A model generated the notes under the pieces. The model was not told the DNA's origin. It was given only the letters and a program-made list of their open reading frames with translations, and made no database searches. Below, piece by piece: positions 17,054 through 24,315 of a stretch of DNA of 64,000 bases. The translations under genes were made by a program, and so were the position numbers. Origin of the DNA: Loktanella salsilacus. GTDB lineage: Bacteria > Pseudomonadota > Alphaproteobacteria > Rhodobacterales > Rhodobacteraceae. Position 1 is the stretch's first letter. Each line of letters opens with the position of its first letter. The stretch spans positions 124,001 to 188,000 of the forward strand of contig NZ_FOTF01000001.1 of NCBI RefSeq assembly GCF_900114485.1, read 5' to 3'.

Positions 17054-18943
17054 ATGTCCCTGACCACGCCGCAGATCCTGATCTTCGCAATCCTCGTCGC
17101 TATGATGGGACTGTTCCTATGGGGACGGTTTCGCCACGACGTGGTCGCCCTCACGGCTCTTTTGGCCTGCGTGATCGCGGGGCTTGTTCCGTCCGGCGTG
17201 GCCTTTGCGGGCTTTGGCCATCCGGCGGTCATAACGGTGGCCTGTGTCCTTGTGCTTAGTCAGGGGCTGCGCAGCACCGGCGCGGTTGATTGGTTGGCGC
17301 GCAGCATTCTGCCACGCGATGCCGGACGGATCACAACCCTGCTGGCGTTGATCGGGCTGGGGGCCGCGCTGTCGGGCTTTATGAACAACGTGGGCGCGAT
17401 GGCGCTTTTGATGCCCATTGCCGTGCAATTGTCCGCCCGTTTAGATCTGGCACCGGGACAAATCCTGATGCCGCTGGCCTTTGGCACAATTTTGGGCGGC
17501 ATGACCACGCTGGTCGGCACGCCCCCCAACCTGATCGTTTCGGGATTTCGCGAAGAGGCCGGGCTGGGGCAATTTGCGATGTTCGACTTTGCGCCCGTCG
17601 GCATCGCGGTTGCGACCTTGGGCGTTCTTTTCGTCGCATTGATCGGTTGGCGTCTGGTACCTGCGCGCAAATCTGCCGCTGGCACAGGTTTCGACACTGG
17701 CACCTACCTGACCGAGGTCCGCGTCCCTGACGGTGGCAAGGCTGTCGGCCTGACCCTGCGCGATTTCGAGGCCGAAATCGAAGACAGCGGCGCACAGATT
17801 ATCGGCTTAGTGCGAAACGAAGTCCGACTGACCGCGCCCCATGGCTTGCGGCGGATCAAGGCGGGCGATGTGCTGGTGCTGCAGGCCGATGTTGACGCAC
17901 TGGCCGAAGCGCTGTCCGTCTTCGGCATTCAGCTTGAGGCGCAGAAATCAGCTGCCGATGAAAAAGACGCGCCGGCAGACGACGCGTCCGAAAAGGCACC
18001 GCATAAGGTGATGGCAGAAGCCGCCATCCGCACTGCTGAAAAAGTCGAGAAGACCGCCGAGAGCGATGAAAGCGACCAGCGTGACGAGGACATCGTGCTG
18101 CGCGAGCTTGCCATTTTGCCGGGTGCGACCATCGCCGGGCAATCAGCCAGCGACCTGCGCTTGCGCACGCGCTACGGGCTTAATCTGCTGGCCGTGTCCC
18201 GTGAAGGACAACAGCCGCAGGCACGGCTGCGCAAGCTAAAGCTGAAATCCGGCGATCTGCTGCTCATGCAGGGCCCGGCCGAGATGATGTCCGAATTCAT
18301 CAACGATACGGGCTGCGTCCCCCTCGGAGAGCGCGAGCTGCGCATCCCCGACAAACGCATGGCGATCATTGCGGGCGCGATCATGCTGGGTGCAATCGGC
18401 CTTGTTACGTTGGGCCTGCTGGCTGCCCCCGTGGCCTTTGCCCTTGGGGTTCTGGCCTCGATGGTGTTGCGAACGGTTCCGTTGCGGAAAATCTATACGA
18501 CGATTGACTGGCCGGTCATCGTGTTGCTGGCCGCACTGATCCCGGTTGCGGGCGCGATGCAGACGACCGGGGCCGCCGACCTGCTGGCGCGGTTTTTGGT
18601 CGAGACGATTGCGCAGAGCAACCCTATCGCAGCCCTGGCCGTGGTGCTGATCACCACCATGTTCCTGTCGGACGTCATGAACAACGCCGCCACCGCCGCC
18701 ATTCTGTGCCCCATCGCCCTTGGCATCGCCGCGACCCTTGGCGTCAATCCGGACAGTTTCCTGATGGCAGTGGCGATTGGCGCATCCTGCGCCTTTCTCA
18801 CGCCCATCGGCCATCAGAACAACACGCTAATCCTTGGCCCCGGTGGTTTCCGCTTTGGCGATTATTGGCGCCTGGGACTGCTGGTCGAGGCAATCGTCGT
18901 CGTTGTCAGCATACCGCTGTTGTTGATCGTCTGGCCCCTGTAG
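17054..18943 (+). CDS. SLC13/DASS-type anion permease with two RCK_C domains
   Basis: A 629-residue permease: N-terminal membrane half (LILMPLAFGTILGGMTTLVGTPPNLIV-type signature seen as GGMTTLVGTPPNLIVSGF), then two TrkA-C regulatory domains (about residues 225-300 and 355-425) separated by a charged Ala/Lys/Glu/Asp linker, then the second membrane half with VMNNAATAAILCPIALGIA and SCAFLTPIGHQNNTLI. This is the sodium/anion symporter organisation with RCK_C inserts (sulfate, dicarboxylate or similar). The ATG at 17054 was preferred over TTG at 17045; neither has a strong ribosome site. Small hairpins (CCTTTC-AAAT-GAAAGG at 16881) lie upstream. Substrate unknown. Confidence 0.9.
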   Translation: MSLTTPQILIFAILVAMMGLFLWGRFRHDVVALTALLACVIAGLVPSGVAFAGFGHPAVITVACVLVLSQGLRSTGAVDWLARSILPRDAGRITTLLALIGLGAALSGFMNNVGAMALLMPIAVQLSARLDLAPGQILMPLAFGTILGGMTTLVGTPPNLIVSGFREEAGLGQFAMFDFAPVGIAVATLGVLFVALIGWRLVPARKSAAGTGFDTGTYLTEVRVPDGGKAVGLTLRDFEAEIEDSGAQIIGLVRNEVRLTAPHGLRRIKAGDVLVLQADVDALAEALSVFGIQLEAQKSAADEKDAPADDASEKAPHKVMAEAAIRTAEKVEKTAESDESDQRDEDIVLRELAILPGATIAGQSASDLRLRTRYGLNLLAVSREGQQPQARLRKLKLKSGDLLLMQGPAEMMSEFINDTGCVPLGERELRIPDKRMAIIAGAIMLGAIGLVTLGLLAAPVAFALGVLASMVLRTVPLRKIYTTIDWPVIVLLAALIPVAGAMQTTGAADLLARFLVETIAQSNPIAALAVVLITTMFLSDVMNNAATAAILCPIALGIAATLGVNPDSFLMAVAIGASCAFLTPIGHQNNTLILGPGGFRFGDYWRLGLLVEAIVVVVSIPLLLIVWPL

Positions 18944-19252
18944 GCCGCGCTGTCGTCAAACGCAGGCAGTCGATGTTTTGGCGCGTCGCTTTCAAAAAGC
19001 CCCCTCGCTTGACAACTGCGACCCTTTGGCCGGCGTCCCGGCAGAGCATGGCGATCATTGCGGACACCATCATGCTGGGTGCAATCGGCCTCGTTGCGCT
19101 GGGCCTGCTGGCTGGCCAAGGCGCACCCCATCGGGGTGCACCTTTTAACTTATGTCCAAAACATGTTACGCTTGCCTTGAAATGTCGTAGATCGCAGGCA
19201 ATCTATCGGCGACACTAAACAAACCACTTTTTGACCGTAAGTTTATTATAAG
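18944..19252. other. Intergenic region with transporter remnant, start of AT-rich segment
   Basis: 309 bases. The first part carries a short degenerate copy of the upstream permease (19048-19113). From about 19135 base composition shifts to AT-rich, leading into the YrbL-like gene with a TTGACC and TTTATTATA promoter-like stretch just before it. Confidence 0.6.
19048..19113 (+). pseudogene. Remnant of an SLC13-type permease gene (66-bp match)
   Basis: These 66 bases match 18359-18424 inside the permease with six mismatches by my count, encoding MAIIADTIMLGAIGLVALGLLAG versus MAIIAGAIMLGAIGLVTLGLLAA. The surroundings do not continue the match. It is either a decayed second permease gene or a local duplication. 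Confidence 0.65.
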
Positions 19253-19903
19253 ATGAAAACCGCACCCGTGATTTCCGTATCCCATCTAAATTGGATTTCA
19301 AAGGGCTACCAACGGCTTGTTTTCATTCACCCAAATGACGACAAAAAAATTTTAAAAGTTTCTTATAACGGTGAAATGACCGATAAGCTGCTGCGAAATG
19401 CGCCTATCGCTGATAGAAGTAACAACCGCCATGTATCCCGTGAACATCATGTTTACAAAAAAAACACGCGGCTTTTAGCAATGCATCCATTTGATGCACC
19501 CATCCCCCATTTCTTTGGCACGATTGAAACCGACATTGGAAATGCCGATGTATACGAAGGCTTGTTTCGCCAAGATCGTAGCAAACTTGGCTTAACGCTA
19601 GAACAAGTCATCCTACGGGATTTAATGGGACGTAAAACACTCGCCGACCTGAATTCCTTTGTCGCACGGCTTGATAGCTGGAACATTCCAGTCACAGACC
19701 TTAATGCGAAAAATATTGCATATGGCTTTCGTGGAAATAAGCGCGTTTTTGTTTTAGTTGATGGATTTGGAGATTACCGCAGATTGCCTTTGGCATCATG
19801 GTCTCGGCGCATAAGACTCCAGCGCACGTCGATGGCCTATAGTGAAATTGCGAACCGCCTAGGTTTTGTTTGGGAAAGTAACGCACGTCTCTTTCGCTTT
19901 TGA
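19253..19903 (+). CDS. YrbL-like protein (PhoP-regulated network family)
   Basis: A 216-residue cytosolic protein in a clearly AT-richer stretch (runs such as AAAAAAATTTTAAAA) unlike every neighbour. It resembles YrbL: ISKGYQRLVFIHPNDDKKILKV near the start (glycine-rich-loop and lysine region of a kinase-like fold), SREHHVY, VTDLNAKNIAYG (catalytic-loop-like) and VFVLVDGFGD (DFG-like). The YrbL family has a kinase-like fold, is PhoP-linked in enterobacteria and often sits near envelope polysaccharide genes elsewhere. Its biochemical role is unknown. Composition and isolation point to horizontal acquisition. A perfect terminator follows. Confidence 0.8.
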   Translation: MKTAPVISVSHLNWISKGYQRLVFIHPNDDKKILKVSYNGEMTDKLLRNAPIADRSNNRHVSREHHVYKKNTRLLAMHPFDAPIPHFFGTIETDIGNADVYEGLFRQDRSKLGLTLEQVILRDLMGRKTLADLNSFVARLDSWNIPVTDLNAKNIAYGFRGNKRVFVLVDGFGDYRRLPLASWSRRIRLQRTSMAYSEIANRLGFVWESNARLFRF

Positions 19904-19952
19904 TAGCGCGACCTCCGGCCAGCTCTATACAATTGAATTATCTCTTAAAACA

Positions 19953-19985
19953 AAAAGGGCCGCGCCATCATGGCGCGGCCCTTTT
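19953..19985. terminator. Bidirectional intrinsic terminator
   Basis: AAAAGGGCCGCGCCA, loop TCA, TGGCGCGGCCCTTTT is a perfect 15-bp stem with A and T tails, placed between two convergent genes and usable from both sides. Confidence 0.9.
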
Positions 19986-20004
19986 GGGTTCGCTTATGCG
20001 CGGG

Positions 20005-20979
20005 TTACAGACCCAGCGCTTCGCGCACGCGGGTCAAGGTGGCGGTCAGCAGTTCAGGGTTGTTCTGCGCGCCCTTGATTGCAGCGGTCAGCGTGGTTTT
20101 CTGCACCATCGACAGATCGCTCTCGTTCAGCCGTTCGATGACCGCGTCAGCGTCAAAGCCTTCTGGGGTCAGCAGATCGGCCAGCGGCGCATTCGCCTCT
20201 GGCGCGGCACCGGGCGTGACAGTGCCGTCGGCTTCCACAGTGGCATCGATGGCCGCGCCATCTGTGGGGGCCTCTGTGACTGTTTTTTCTGCAACTGGCG
20301 CTTCAGCAACTGGCGCTGTCATTGCTTCTGCCGCATCGGTGGCCGCGTCTTGGGCCGCGTCGCCTGCGTCTTGGATCATCGCAGCGGCGGCGTCACTCGC
20401 CTCTGTCGCCATTGCGCCTGCGGTTGCAGCGGCGTCGCCTGCAGCGGCTTCGACTTCGGCAGCTGCATCAGCGGCGGCGTCTTGCGCGGTGGCGGCAGCG
20501 CTGGCGGCCTCGGCGACGGCGGCAGTTGTTGCTTCGTCAGCGGTGGCTTCCATTTGATCAGCAGCGGTTTCGGCCTCGGTCACAGCGGTATCAGCAGCAT
20601 CGGCGGCAGCATCAGCGGCATCAGTCAACGCATCGCCTGTCGCAGTTGCAGCTTCATCAGCAGCGGCTGTCGCGGCGTCCGCTGCATCATTTGCGGCTTC
20701 GGCTGCGTCAGCGGCAGCCTCGTCCGCTGCAGTTGCAGTGTCATCTGCTGCGCCAGTCACAGCGTCGGCGGCATCGCCAGCGGCGTCGCCAATTGCTGCG
20801 GCTGCGCCTTCGGCAGCAGCGCCGACGGCAGCGGCCCCTTCGGTCAATGCATCGCCTGCGGCAGCGGCATCAGGCACATCCGTGCCCACGACAGCCTGCG
20901 GGTCTTGGCCCTTGACGAAATATTCATAGCCGAAAAAGCCCAAAATGGCTGCAATGACGATGATCACGATGGCGCGCAT
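20005..20979 (-). CDS. Membrane-anchored Ala-rich repeat protein
   Basis: A 324-residue protein with one N-terminal membrane segment (IVIIVIAAILGFFGYEYF), then about 200 residues of alanine with regularly placed Asp, Glu and Thr (AADAA, EAAAD), a likely long amphipathic or coiled rod resembling LEA/apolipoprotein-like sequence. It ends in a more complex C-terminal domain (about 265-324: LADLLTPEGFDADAVIERLN then TLTRVREALGL). Function not recognised. A periplasmic spacer or membrane-surface protein is plausible. The start Met is preceded by AAGGATTTT. It is convergent with the YrbL-like gene and divergent from infC. Confidence 0.8.
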   Translation of the reverse strand: MRAIVIIVIAAILGFFGYEYFVKGQDPQAVVGTDVPDAAAAGDALTEGAAAVGAAAEGAAAAIGDAAGDAADAVTGAADDTATAADEAAADAAEAANDAADAATAAADEAATATGDALTDAADAAADAADTAVTEAETAADQMEATADEATTAAVAEAASAAATAQDAAADAAAEVEAAAGDAAATAGAMATEASDAAAAMIQDAGDAAQDAATDAAEAMTAPVAEAPVAEKTVTEAPTDGAAIDATVEADGTVTPGAAPEANAPLADLLTPEGFDADAVIERLNESDLSMVQKTTLTAAIKGAQNNPELLTATLTRVREALGL

Positions 20980-21159
20980 GGCAAAATCCTTCTAGTTTCG
21001 CGGCAAGAATGGCCGCATTCCCCTGTCAGATGCGGGGCGCGCGGCCTTGCGTCAAGGTGAACTAAACCAAATCAAGCTCATTCTTGCCGTTTCACGCCGC
21101 TTTGCGCCTTGAAGCATAGGGCGCAGAGGATTAGGTTACGGCCACCCCCTTAAATGACT

Positions 21160-21165
21160 AAAGGA
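21160..21165 (+). promoter_or_regulatory. Shine-Dalgarno that favours an ATA start for infC
   Basis: AAAGGA ends 8 bases before ATA at 21174, ideal spacing, whereas the ATG at 21165 overlaps the site itself and could not use it. Confidence 0.65.
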
Positions 21166-21173
21166 TGAAGACC

Positions 21174-21719
21174 ATAGGACGCAGACCACATAACGCACCC
21201 CCGGTGCGTGAGACCGGCCCCCGTATCAACGAACGCATCCGTGGCGGCGATATCCGCCTGATCGGCGCTGAAGGTGAGAACGTAGGTGTCGTGAGCCCAG
21301 AGCGCGCGCTGCAGATGGCAGAAGAAGCCGGGCTGGATTTGGTCGAGATTTCGCCCAACGCCTCTCCGCCCGTCTGCAAGATCATGGATTTCGGCAAATA
21401 TAAGTACGAGACCCAGAAGAAAGAAGCGGAAGCGCGTAAGAAGCAAAAGATCATCGAGATCAAGGAAATCAAGTTCCGTCCGAACACGGACAGCAATGAT
21501 TACGAAGTCAAGATGCGCAACGTGTTCAAGTTTCTGGAAGGCGGCGACAAGGTTAAGATCACCCTGCGCTTCCGTGGCCGCGAGATGGCCCACCAAGAAC
21601 TGGGTCGTCAGCTGCTGGAACGTGTTGCAGAAGACACCAAAGAGCACGGCAAGGTGGAAAACTTCCCCAAGATGGAAGGCCGCCAGATGGTCATGCTGAT
21701 TGGCCCGATGCCGAAGTGA
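21174..21719 (+). CDS. infC: Translation initiation factor IF-3 (probable AUA start)
   Basis: Binds the 30S subunit and proofreads initiator tRNA/start codon pairing. The 181-residue protein is a complete IF-3: [19 protein letters not shown] near the start, [27 protein letters not shown], the Lys-rich linker, and [14 protein letters not shown]-type sequence in the C-domain (here [17 protein letters not shown]). The conserved N-terminus begins at an ATA codon (21174) with a perfectly spaced AAAGGA; the ATG nine bases upstream sits on the ribosome site. Rare start codons allow IF-3 to repress its own gene, as with AUU in E. coli. It is unlinked to rpmI/rplT here, and a terminator follows directly. 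Confidence 0.95.
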   Translation: MGRRPHNAPPVRETGPRINERIRGGDIRLIGAEGENVGVVSPERALQMAEEAGLDLVEISPNASPPVCKIMDFGKYKYETQKKEAEARKKQKIIEIKEIKFRPNTDSNDYEVKMRNVFKFLEGGDKVKITLRFRGREMAHQELGRQLLERVAEDTKEHGKVENFPKMEGRQMVMLIGPMPK

Positions 21720-21740
21720 TCGCACTGTAGACCGATATCA

Positions 21741-21769
21741 GGCCCCGGGGGATTCTCCGGGGCCTTTTT
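21741..21769 (+). terminator. Intrinsic terminator of infC
   Basis: GGCCCCGG (21741-21748), loop GGGATTCT, CCGGGGCC (21757-21764), then TTTTT. Confidence 0.9.
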
Positions 21770-21874
21770 CATGGGCGCCGTCATGGCGTCTAAATAGGTG
21801 CAGCAGGTCGCCGCTCGCCGGTTCCAGAACACAAGAAGCGTGGTTCAAGCGGCGCGAGACACCCAAACGAAATA

Positions 21875-21898
21875 GGCCCGTGCATCGCTGCACGGGCC
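21875..21898 (-). terminator. Terminator of the OmpA-family gene
   Basis: GGCCCGTGCA, loop TCGC, TGCACGGGCC form a perfect 10-bp stem 22 bases beyond the stop codon (on the minus strand); the minus-strand tail TATTTCGTTT is T-rich. Confidence 0.75.
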
Positions 21899-21920
21899 CT
21901 TCTTTTGCCGTCAAACAAAC

Positions 21921-24059
21921 TTAGCCGTTTGTCAGCAGCTCCGAGATGTTGCGCACGGCCGCGCGGCGGTTGGCCCGCTCACCGGCCTCTGTCTGGATCT
22001 TCAGGAACTGCTCACCATAACCTTGGGTGACAAGGTTCTCTGGCGGCACCTGAAAGTACTGCGACAGGGCCAGCGCGACAGTTTCGGCGCGGCGGTCGGA
22101 CAGGGACAGGTTGTAACCTGCATCACCGACGGCGTCCGTGTGACCCTCGACCAAGAAAATGGCCGACGGGTTCTGCGCGACGATCTGACGGATCGCACCG
22201 CCCAGCGCTGCCAGCTCGTCCGCTTGGCTTTGCTGGATCGCGGCAGAGCCGGTTTCGAAGGTGATCGCGGCCAGTTCAACCTGGGGCGCAAGGGCGCGGA
22301 CCTGGCGGATGTCGCGGACCTGTTCCAGCGAATAGCTGCGGCCCGTTTGTGCCAGCAGGCTGGCGGACAACGCTGCTTCTAGCGCGGCCTGATCGCTCAG
22401 CGCGACAGGATTGGTTGTCACCTCTTGCGGGACTGGTGGCAGGGTGGACACTTCGACGGGCACGCTGGTGCGGTCCAGATCGTCGATCAGCTGCACTTGG
22501 GTGCCATCGACGCGGGTCAGCGACCGGCGCAGCACGGTGCCGTCAGCGGCGCGGATCGTGGTCACAACGCTACCGTCTTCGCGCGTGATCGTCGTCAGGG
22601 TCGAACCGTCGTCAAAGGTGCGCGACGCAACCTGAGAGCCGGCCTGGCGCAGCAGCACGTCGTCGTTTTTCAGCACGCGCAATTCGCCGTCACGCTGCAC
22701 GACCACGCGGTCGCCAGAGTTCGACACCACTTGGTCGCCGTTCTTCAGGATAGAGCCGACGACGACAGCGCCAAGGCCAAGGGCCAGCGCCTTTTCAAAG
22801 GTGGACAAGCCGCCTTTGCTGGAGTCCGCAGTCGCAGTTTCAGTTGTGGCTGCGTCCGTTGCGGCTGGCGCCTCGGTCGTGGCGGCCGTGACTTTGGTGT
22901 CAAAGTCCTCGTCCGCGCTCCGCACGGTATCTTCGGTCACCTCTTCGGTCACGACCTCTGGATCGGCGGCCATATCAGCCTGCTCACCGCTGGCTGCAGC
23001 TTCTGCGGCAGCAGAACCCTGACGCGCAGCTTCACGCTCTGCCGTGCGGGCGGCCTGCTCTTCTGGCGTCAAAGCCGGCTCTGCTGGCGGTGTTGACGTT
23101 TCAGCAGAGGTATCAGCAGCGATGGTGGACTCGCCGTCAGTGGCCGCTGGCGCAGTTGCAGTCTCAGCAGTCGGGGCGACGGTCGCGCTTTGCTCAGCGG
23201 GTGCCTCTGCAGGCGCCGCTGGCTCAACTGGGGCCTCGGCAGCAGGCGCAACCGGCGCTGGTGCTTCTGGCTCTGCCGGAGTCTCCTCTGCGGGCTGCGC
23301 CGCGATCGCGGCAGCGGCTGCTGCAGCGTCCGCAGCGGCCTGATCCGTGGCTTGATCAATCGCCTGCTGGTCAACGGCTGGTGCCTCAGGTGCCACTTCT
23401 GGCTCTACTTCTGGCGCTGGCTCGGCCATCGCTTCTGGCGCGACCTCTTCCGCGGCGCCGGGCACAGGCGCTTCGCTCACCTCTGGTTCAACCGGGGCGT
23501 CCGCTATGGGCGGCTCTTCGACCGCAGGCTGGGCTTCAGGTGCTGGGGCAGCGTCAGCTGCAGCCTCTTCCGCTGCCTGCGCCGCTTGATCAGCTGCTGC
23601 CGCATCGGCAATCGCCTGATCCGCCGCCGCTTGATTAGCCGCAGCCTCATCCGCTGCAGCTTGGTCCGCGACCGCCTGATCGGCTGCGGCCTGATCAGCA
23701 GCACCCTCGACCGGCGCGTCAGAAGGCGTATCAGCCATGCCTTCCTCAACGGCCGGAGCTTGCGTATCAGCAGCAGTCGCCTGCGCCAAAGCCAGTTCTT
23801 CACCGCCAGCCTCTGTCGCCTGTGCCATCGCATCAGAACCGCAAACCGGACCCGCTGCCGGATCAGCCTGCGCCGCATCGCCGCCTGCTTGGGTCAAACC
23901 ATCAATAATGGCCCGCGCCAAAGCGTCGGCACCATCAACGGACTGACCGTTGGCAGTGACGCAGGGAAAGGGTGCTTCTGGCGTTTGGGCAAAGGTAGGT
24001 GTTGCCAACGACAGGCACAAAACGAGAGAGGTCGTGGACTTGAGTGAAATGGATCGCAT
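21921..24059 (-). CDS. OmpA-family outer membrane/peptidoglycan-associated protein with Ala-Pro-Glu-rich spacer
   Basis: A 712-residue envelope protein. A signal peptide (SLKSTTSLVLCLSLATPTFA) leads into a short cysteine-containing N-terminal part, then roughly 330 residues of low-complexity Ala/Pro/Glu/Asp/Gln sequence (AADQA- and PEAPA-type repeats), a possible membrane-like segment (KALALGLGAVVVGSIL) with a beta-rich region (DDGSTLTTITREDGSVVTTI), and a C-terminal OmpA peptidoglycan-binding domain (about 590-705: ITFETGSAAI, VEGHTDAVGDAGYNLSLSDRRA). The start at 24059 fits the signal peptide and a GGAGG site; longer frames lack one. Likely an outer-membrane to cell-wall tether; the spacer would span the periplasm. 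Confidence 0.88.
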   Translation of the reverse strand: MRSISLKSTTSLVLCLSLATPTFAQTPEAPFPCVTANGQSVDGADALARAIIDGLTQAGGDAAQADPAAGPVCGSDAMAQATEAGGEELALAQATAADTQAPAVEEGMADTPSDAPVEGAADQAAADQAVADQAAADEAAANQAAADQAIADAAAADQAAQAAEEAAADAAPAPEAQPAVEEPPIADAPVEPEVSEAPVPGAAEEVAPEAMAEPAPEVEPEVAPEAPAVDQQAIDQATDQAAADAAAAAAAIAAQPAEETPAEPEAPAPVAPAAEAPVEPAAPAEAPAEQSATVAPTAETATAPAATDGESTIAADTSAETSTPPAEPALTPEEQAARTAEREAARQGSAAAEAAASGEQADMAADPEVVTEEVTEDTVRSADEDFDTKVTAATTEAPAATDAATTETATADSSKGGLSTFEKALALGLGAVVVGSILKNGDQVVSNSGDRVVVQRDGELRVLKNDDVLLRQAGSQVASRTFDDGSTLTTITREDGSVVTTIRAADGTVLRRSLTRVDGTQVQLIDDLDRTSVPVEVSTLPPVPQEVTTNPVALSDQAALEAALSASLLAQTGRSYSLEQVRDIRQVRALAPQVELAAITFETGSAAIQQSQADELAALGGAIRQIVAQNPSAIFLVEGHTDAVGDAGYNLSLSDRRAETVALALSQYFQVPPENLVTQGYGEQFLKIQTEAGERANRRAAVRNISELLTNG

Positions 24060-24070
24060 GGAGGTCCTCC
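24060..24070 (-). promoter_or_regulatory. Palindromic Shine-Dalgarno of the OmpA-family gene
   Basis: On the coding strand the leader reads GGAGG-A-CCTCC immediately before ATG: the ribosome site is followed by its own complement. This could allow pairing between transcripts or pairing with CCUCC-type small RNAs. Confidence 0.45.
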
Positions 24071-24230
24071 GCAAAAACTGACCCGGTGATCCGGGTGTTG
24101 CAAATGAAACCACCGGGTGGTGTTCCGCGTTCCGGGGCAAACACAGGCTATGGCGGATTTCCGCCGACACTTAAGCCTTCATCAAAGCGCGCACTGCGGA
24201 TCAGCAGAACAAACCTCGCCGCTTCTCCCC

Positions 24231-24261
24231 CTTCTTCTGGTCAAAAATACCTCGGGGGAGG
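24231..24261 (-). repeat. Rhodobacterales intergenic repeat, copy 3 (variant)
   Basis: Minus-strand reading CTCCCCCGAGGTATTTTTGA then CCAGAAGAAG, a variant of the GGGAGTATTTT element, followed by a GGGGGC-AGA-GCCCCC type hairpin. It lies between the molybdopterin-binding gene and the OmpA-family gene. Confidence 0.6.
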
Positions 24262-24315
24262 CGCAGCCGGGGGCAGAGCCCCCTCCAACCTCGCCAATAG
24301 CTCTCTCCACCCGCG

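Noticed and set aside
20300-20860. Short direct repeats reminiscent of a CRISPR array
   Set aside because: They are in-frame alanine codon repeats of unequal length in a coding gene, without constant repeats or unique spacers; no cas genes are present.
19900-21060. Long plus-strand open frame rich in Ser, Cys, Gly and Arg
   Set aside because: It is the antisense of the Ala-rich gene (GCN repeats read backwards) and crosses the terminator at 19953-19985.
21770-21874. Possible tRNA between infC and the OmpA gene (GGTTCCAGAAC resembles a T-loop)
   Set aside because: No acceptor stem, D-loop or anticodon arm can be formed around it, and the T-loop sequence GTTCRANNC is not matched.
22980-23720. 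Repetitive tract as possible tandem-repeat mobile DNA
   Set aside because: It is the Ala/Pro/Glu spacer of the OmpA-family protein, in frame throughout.
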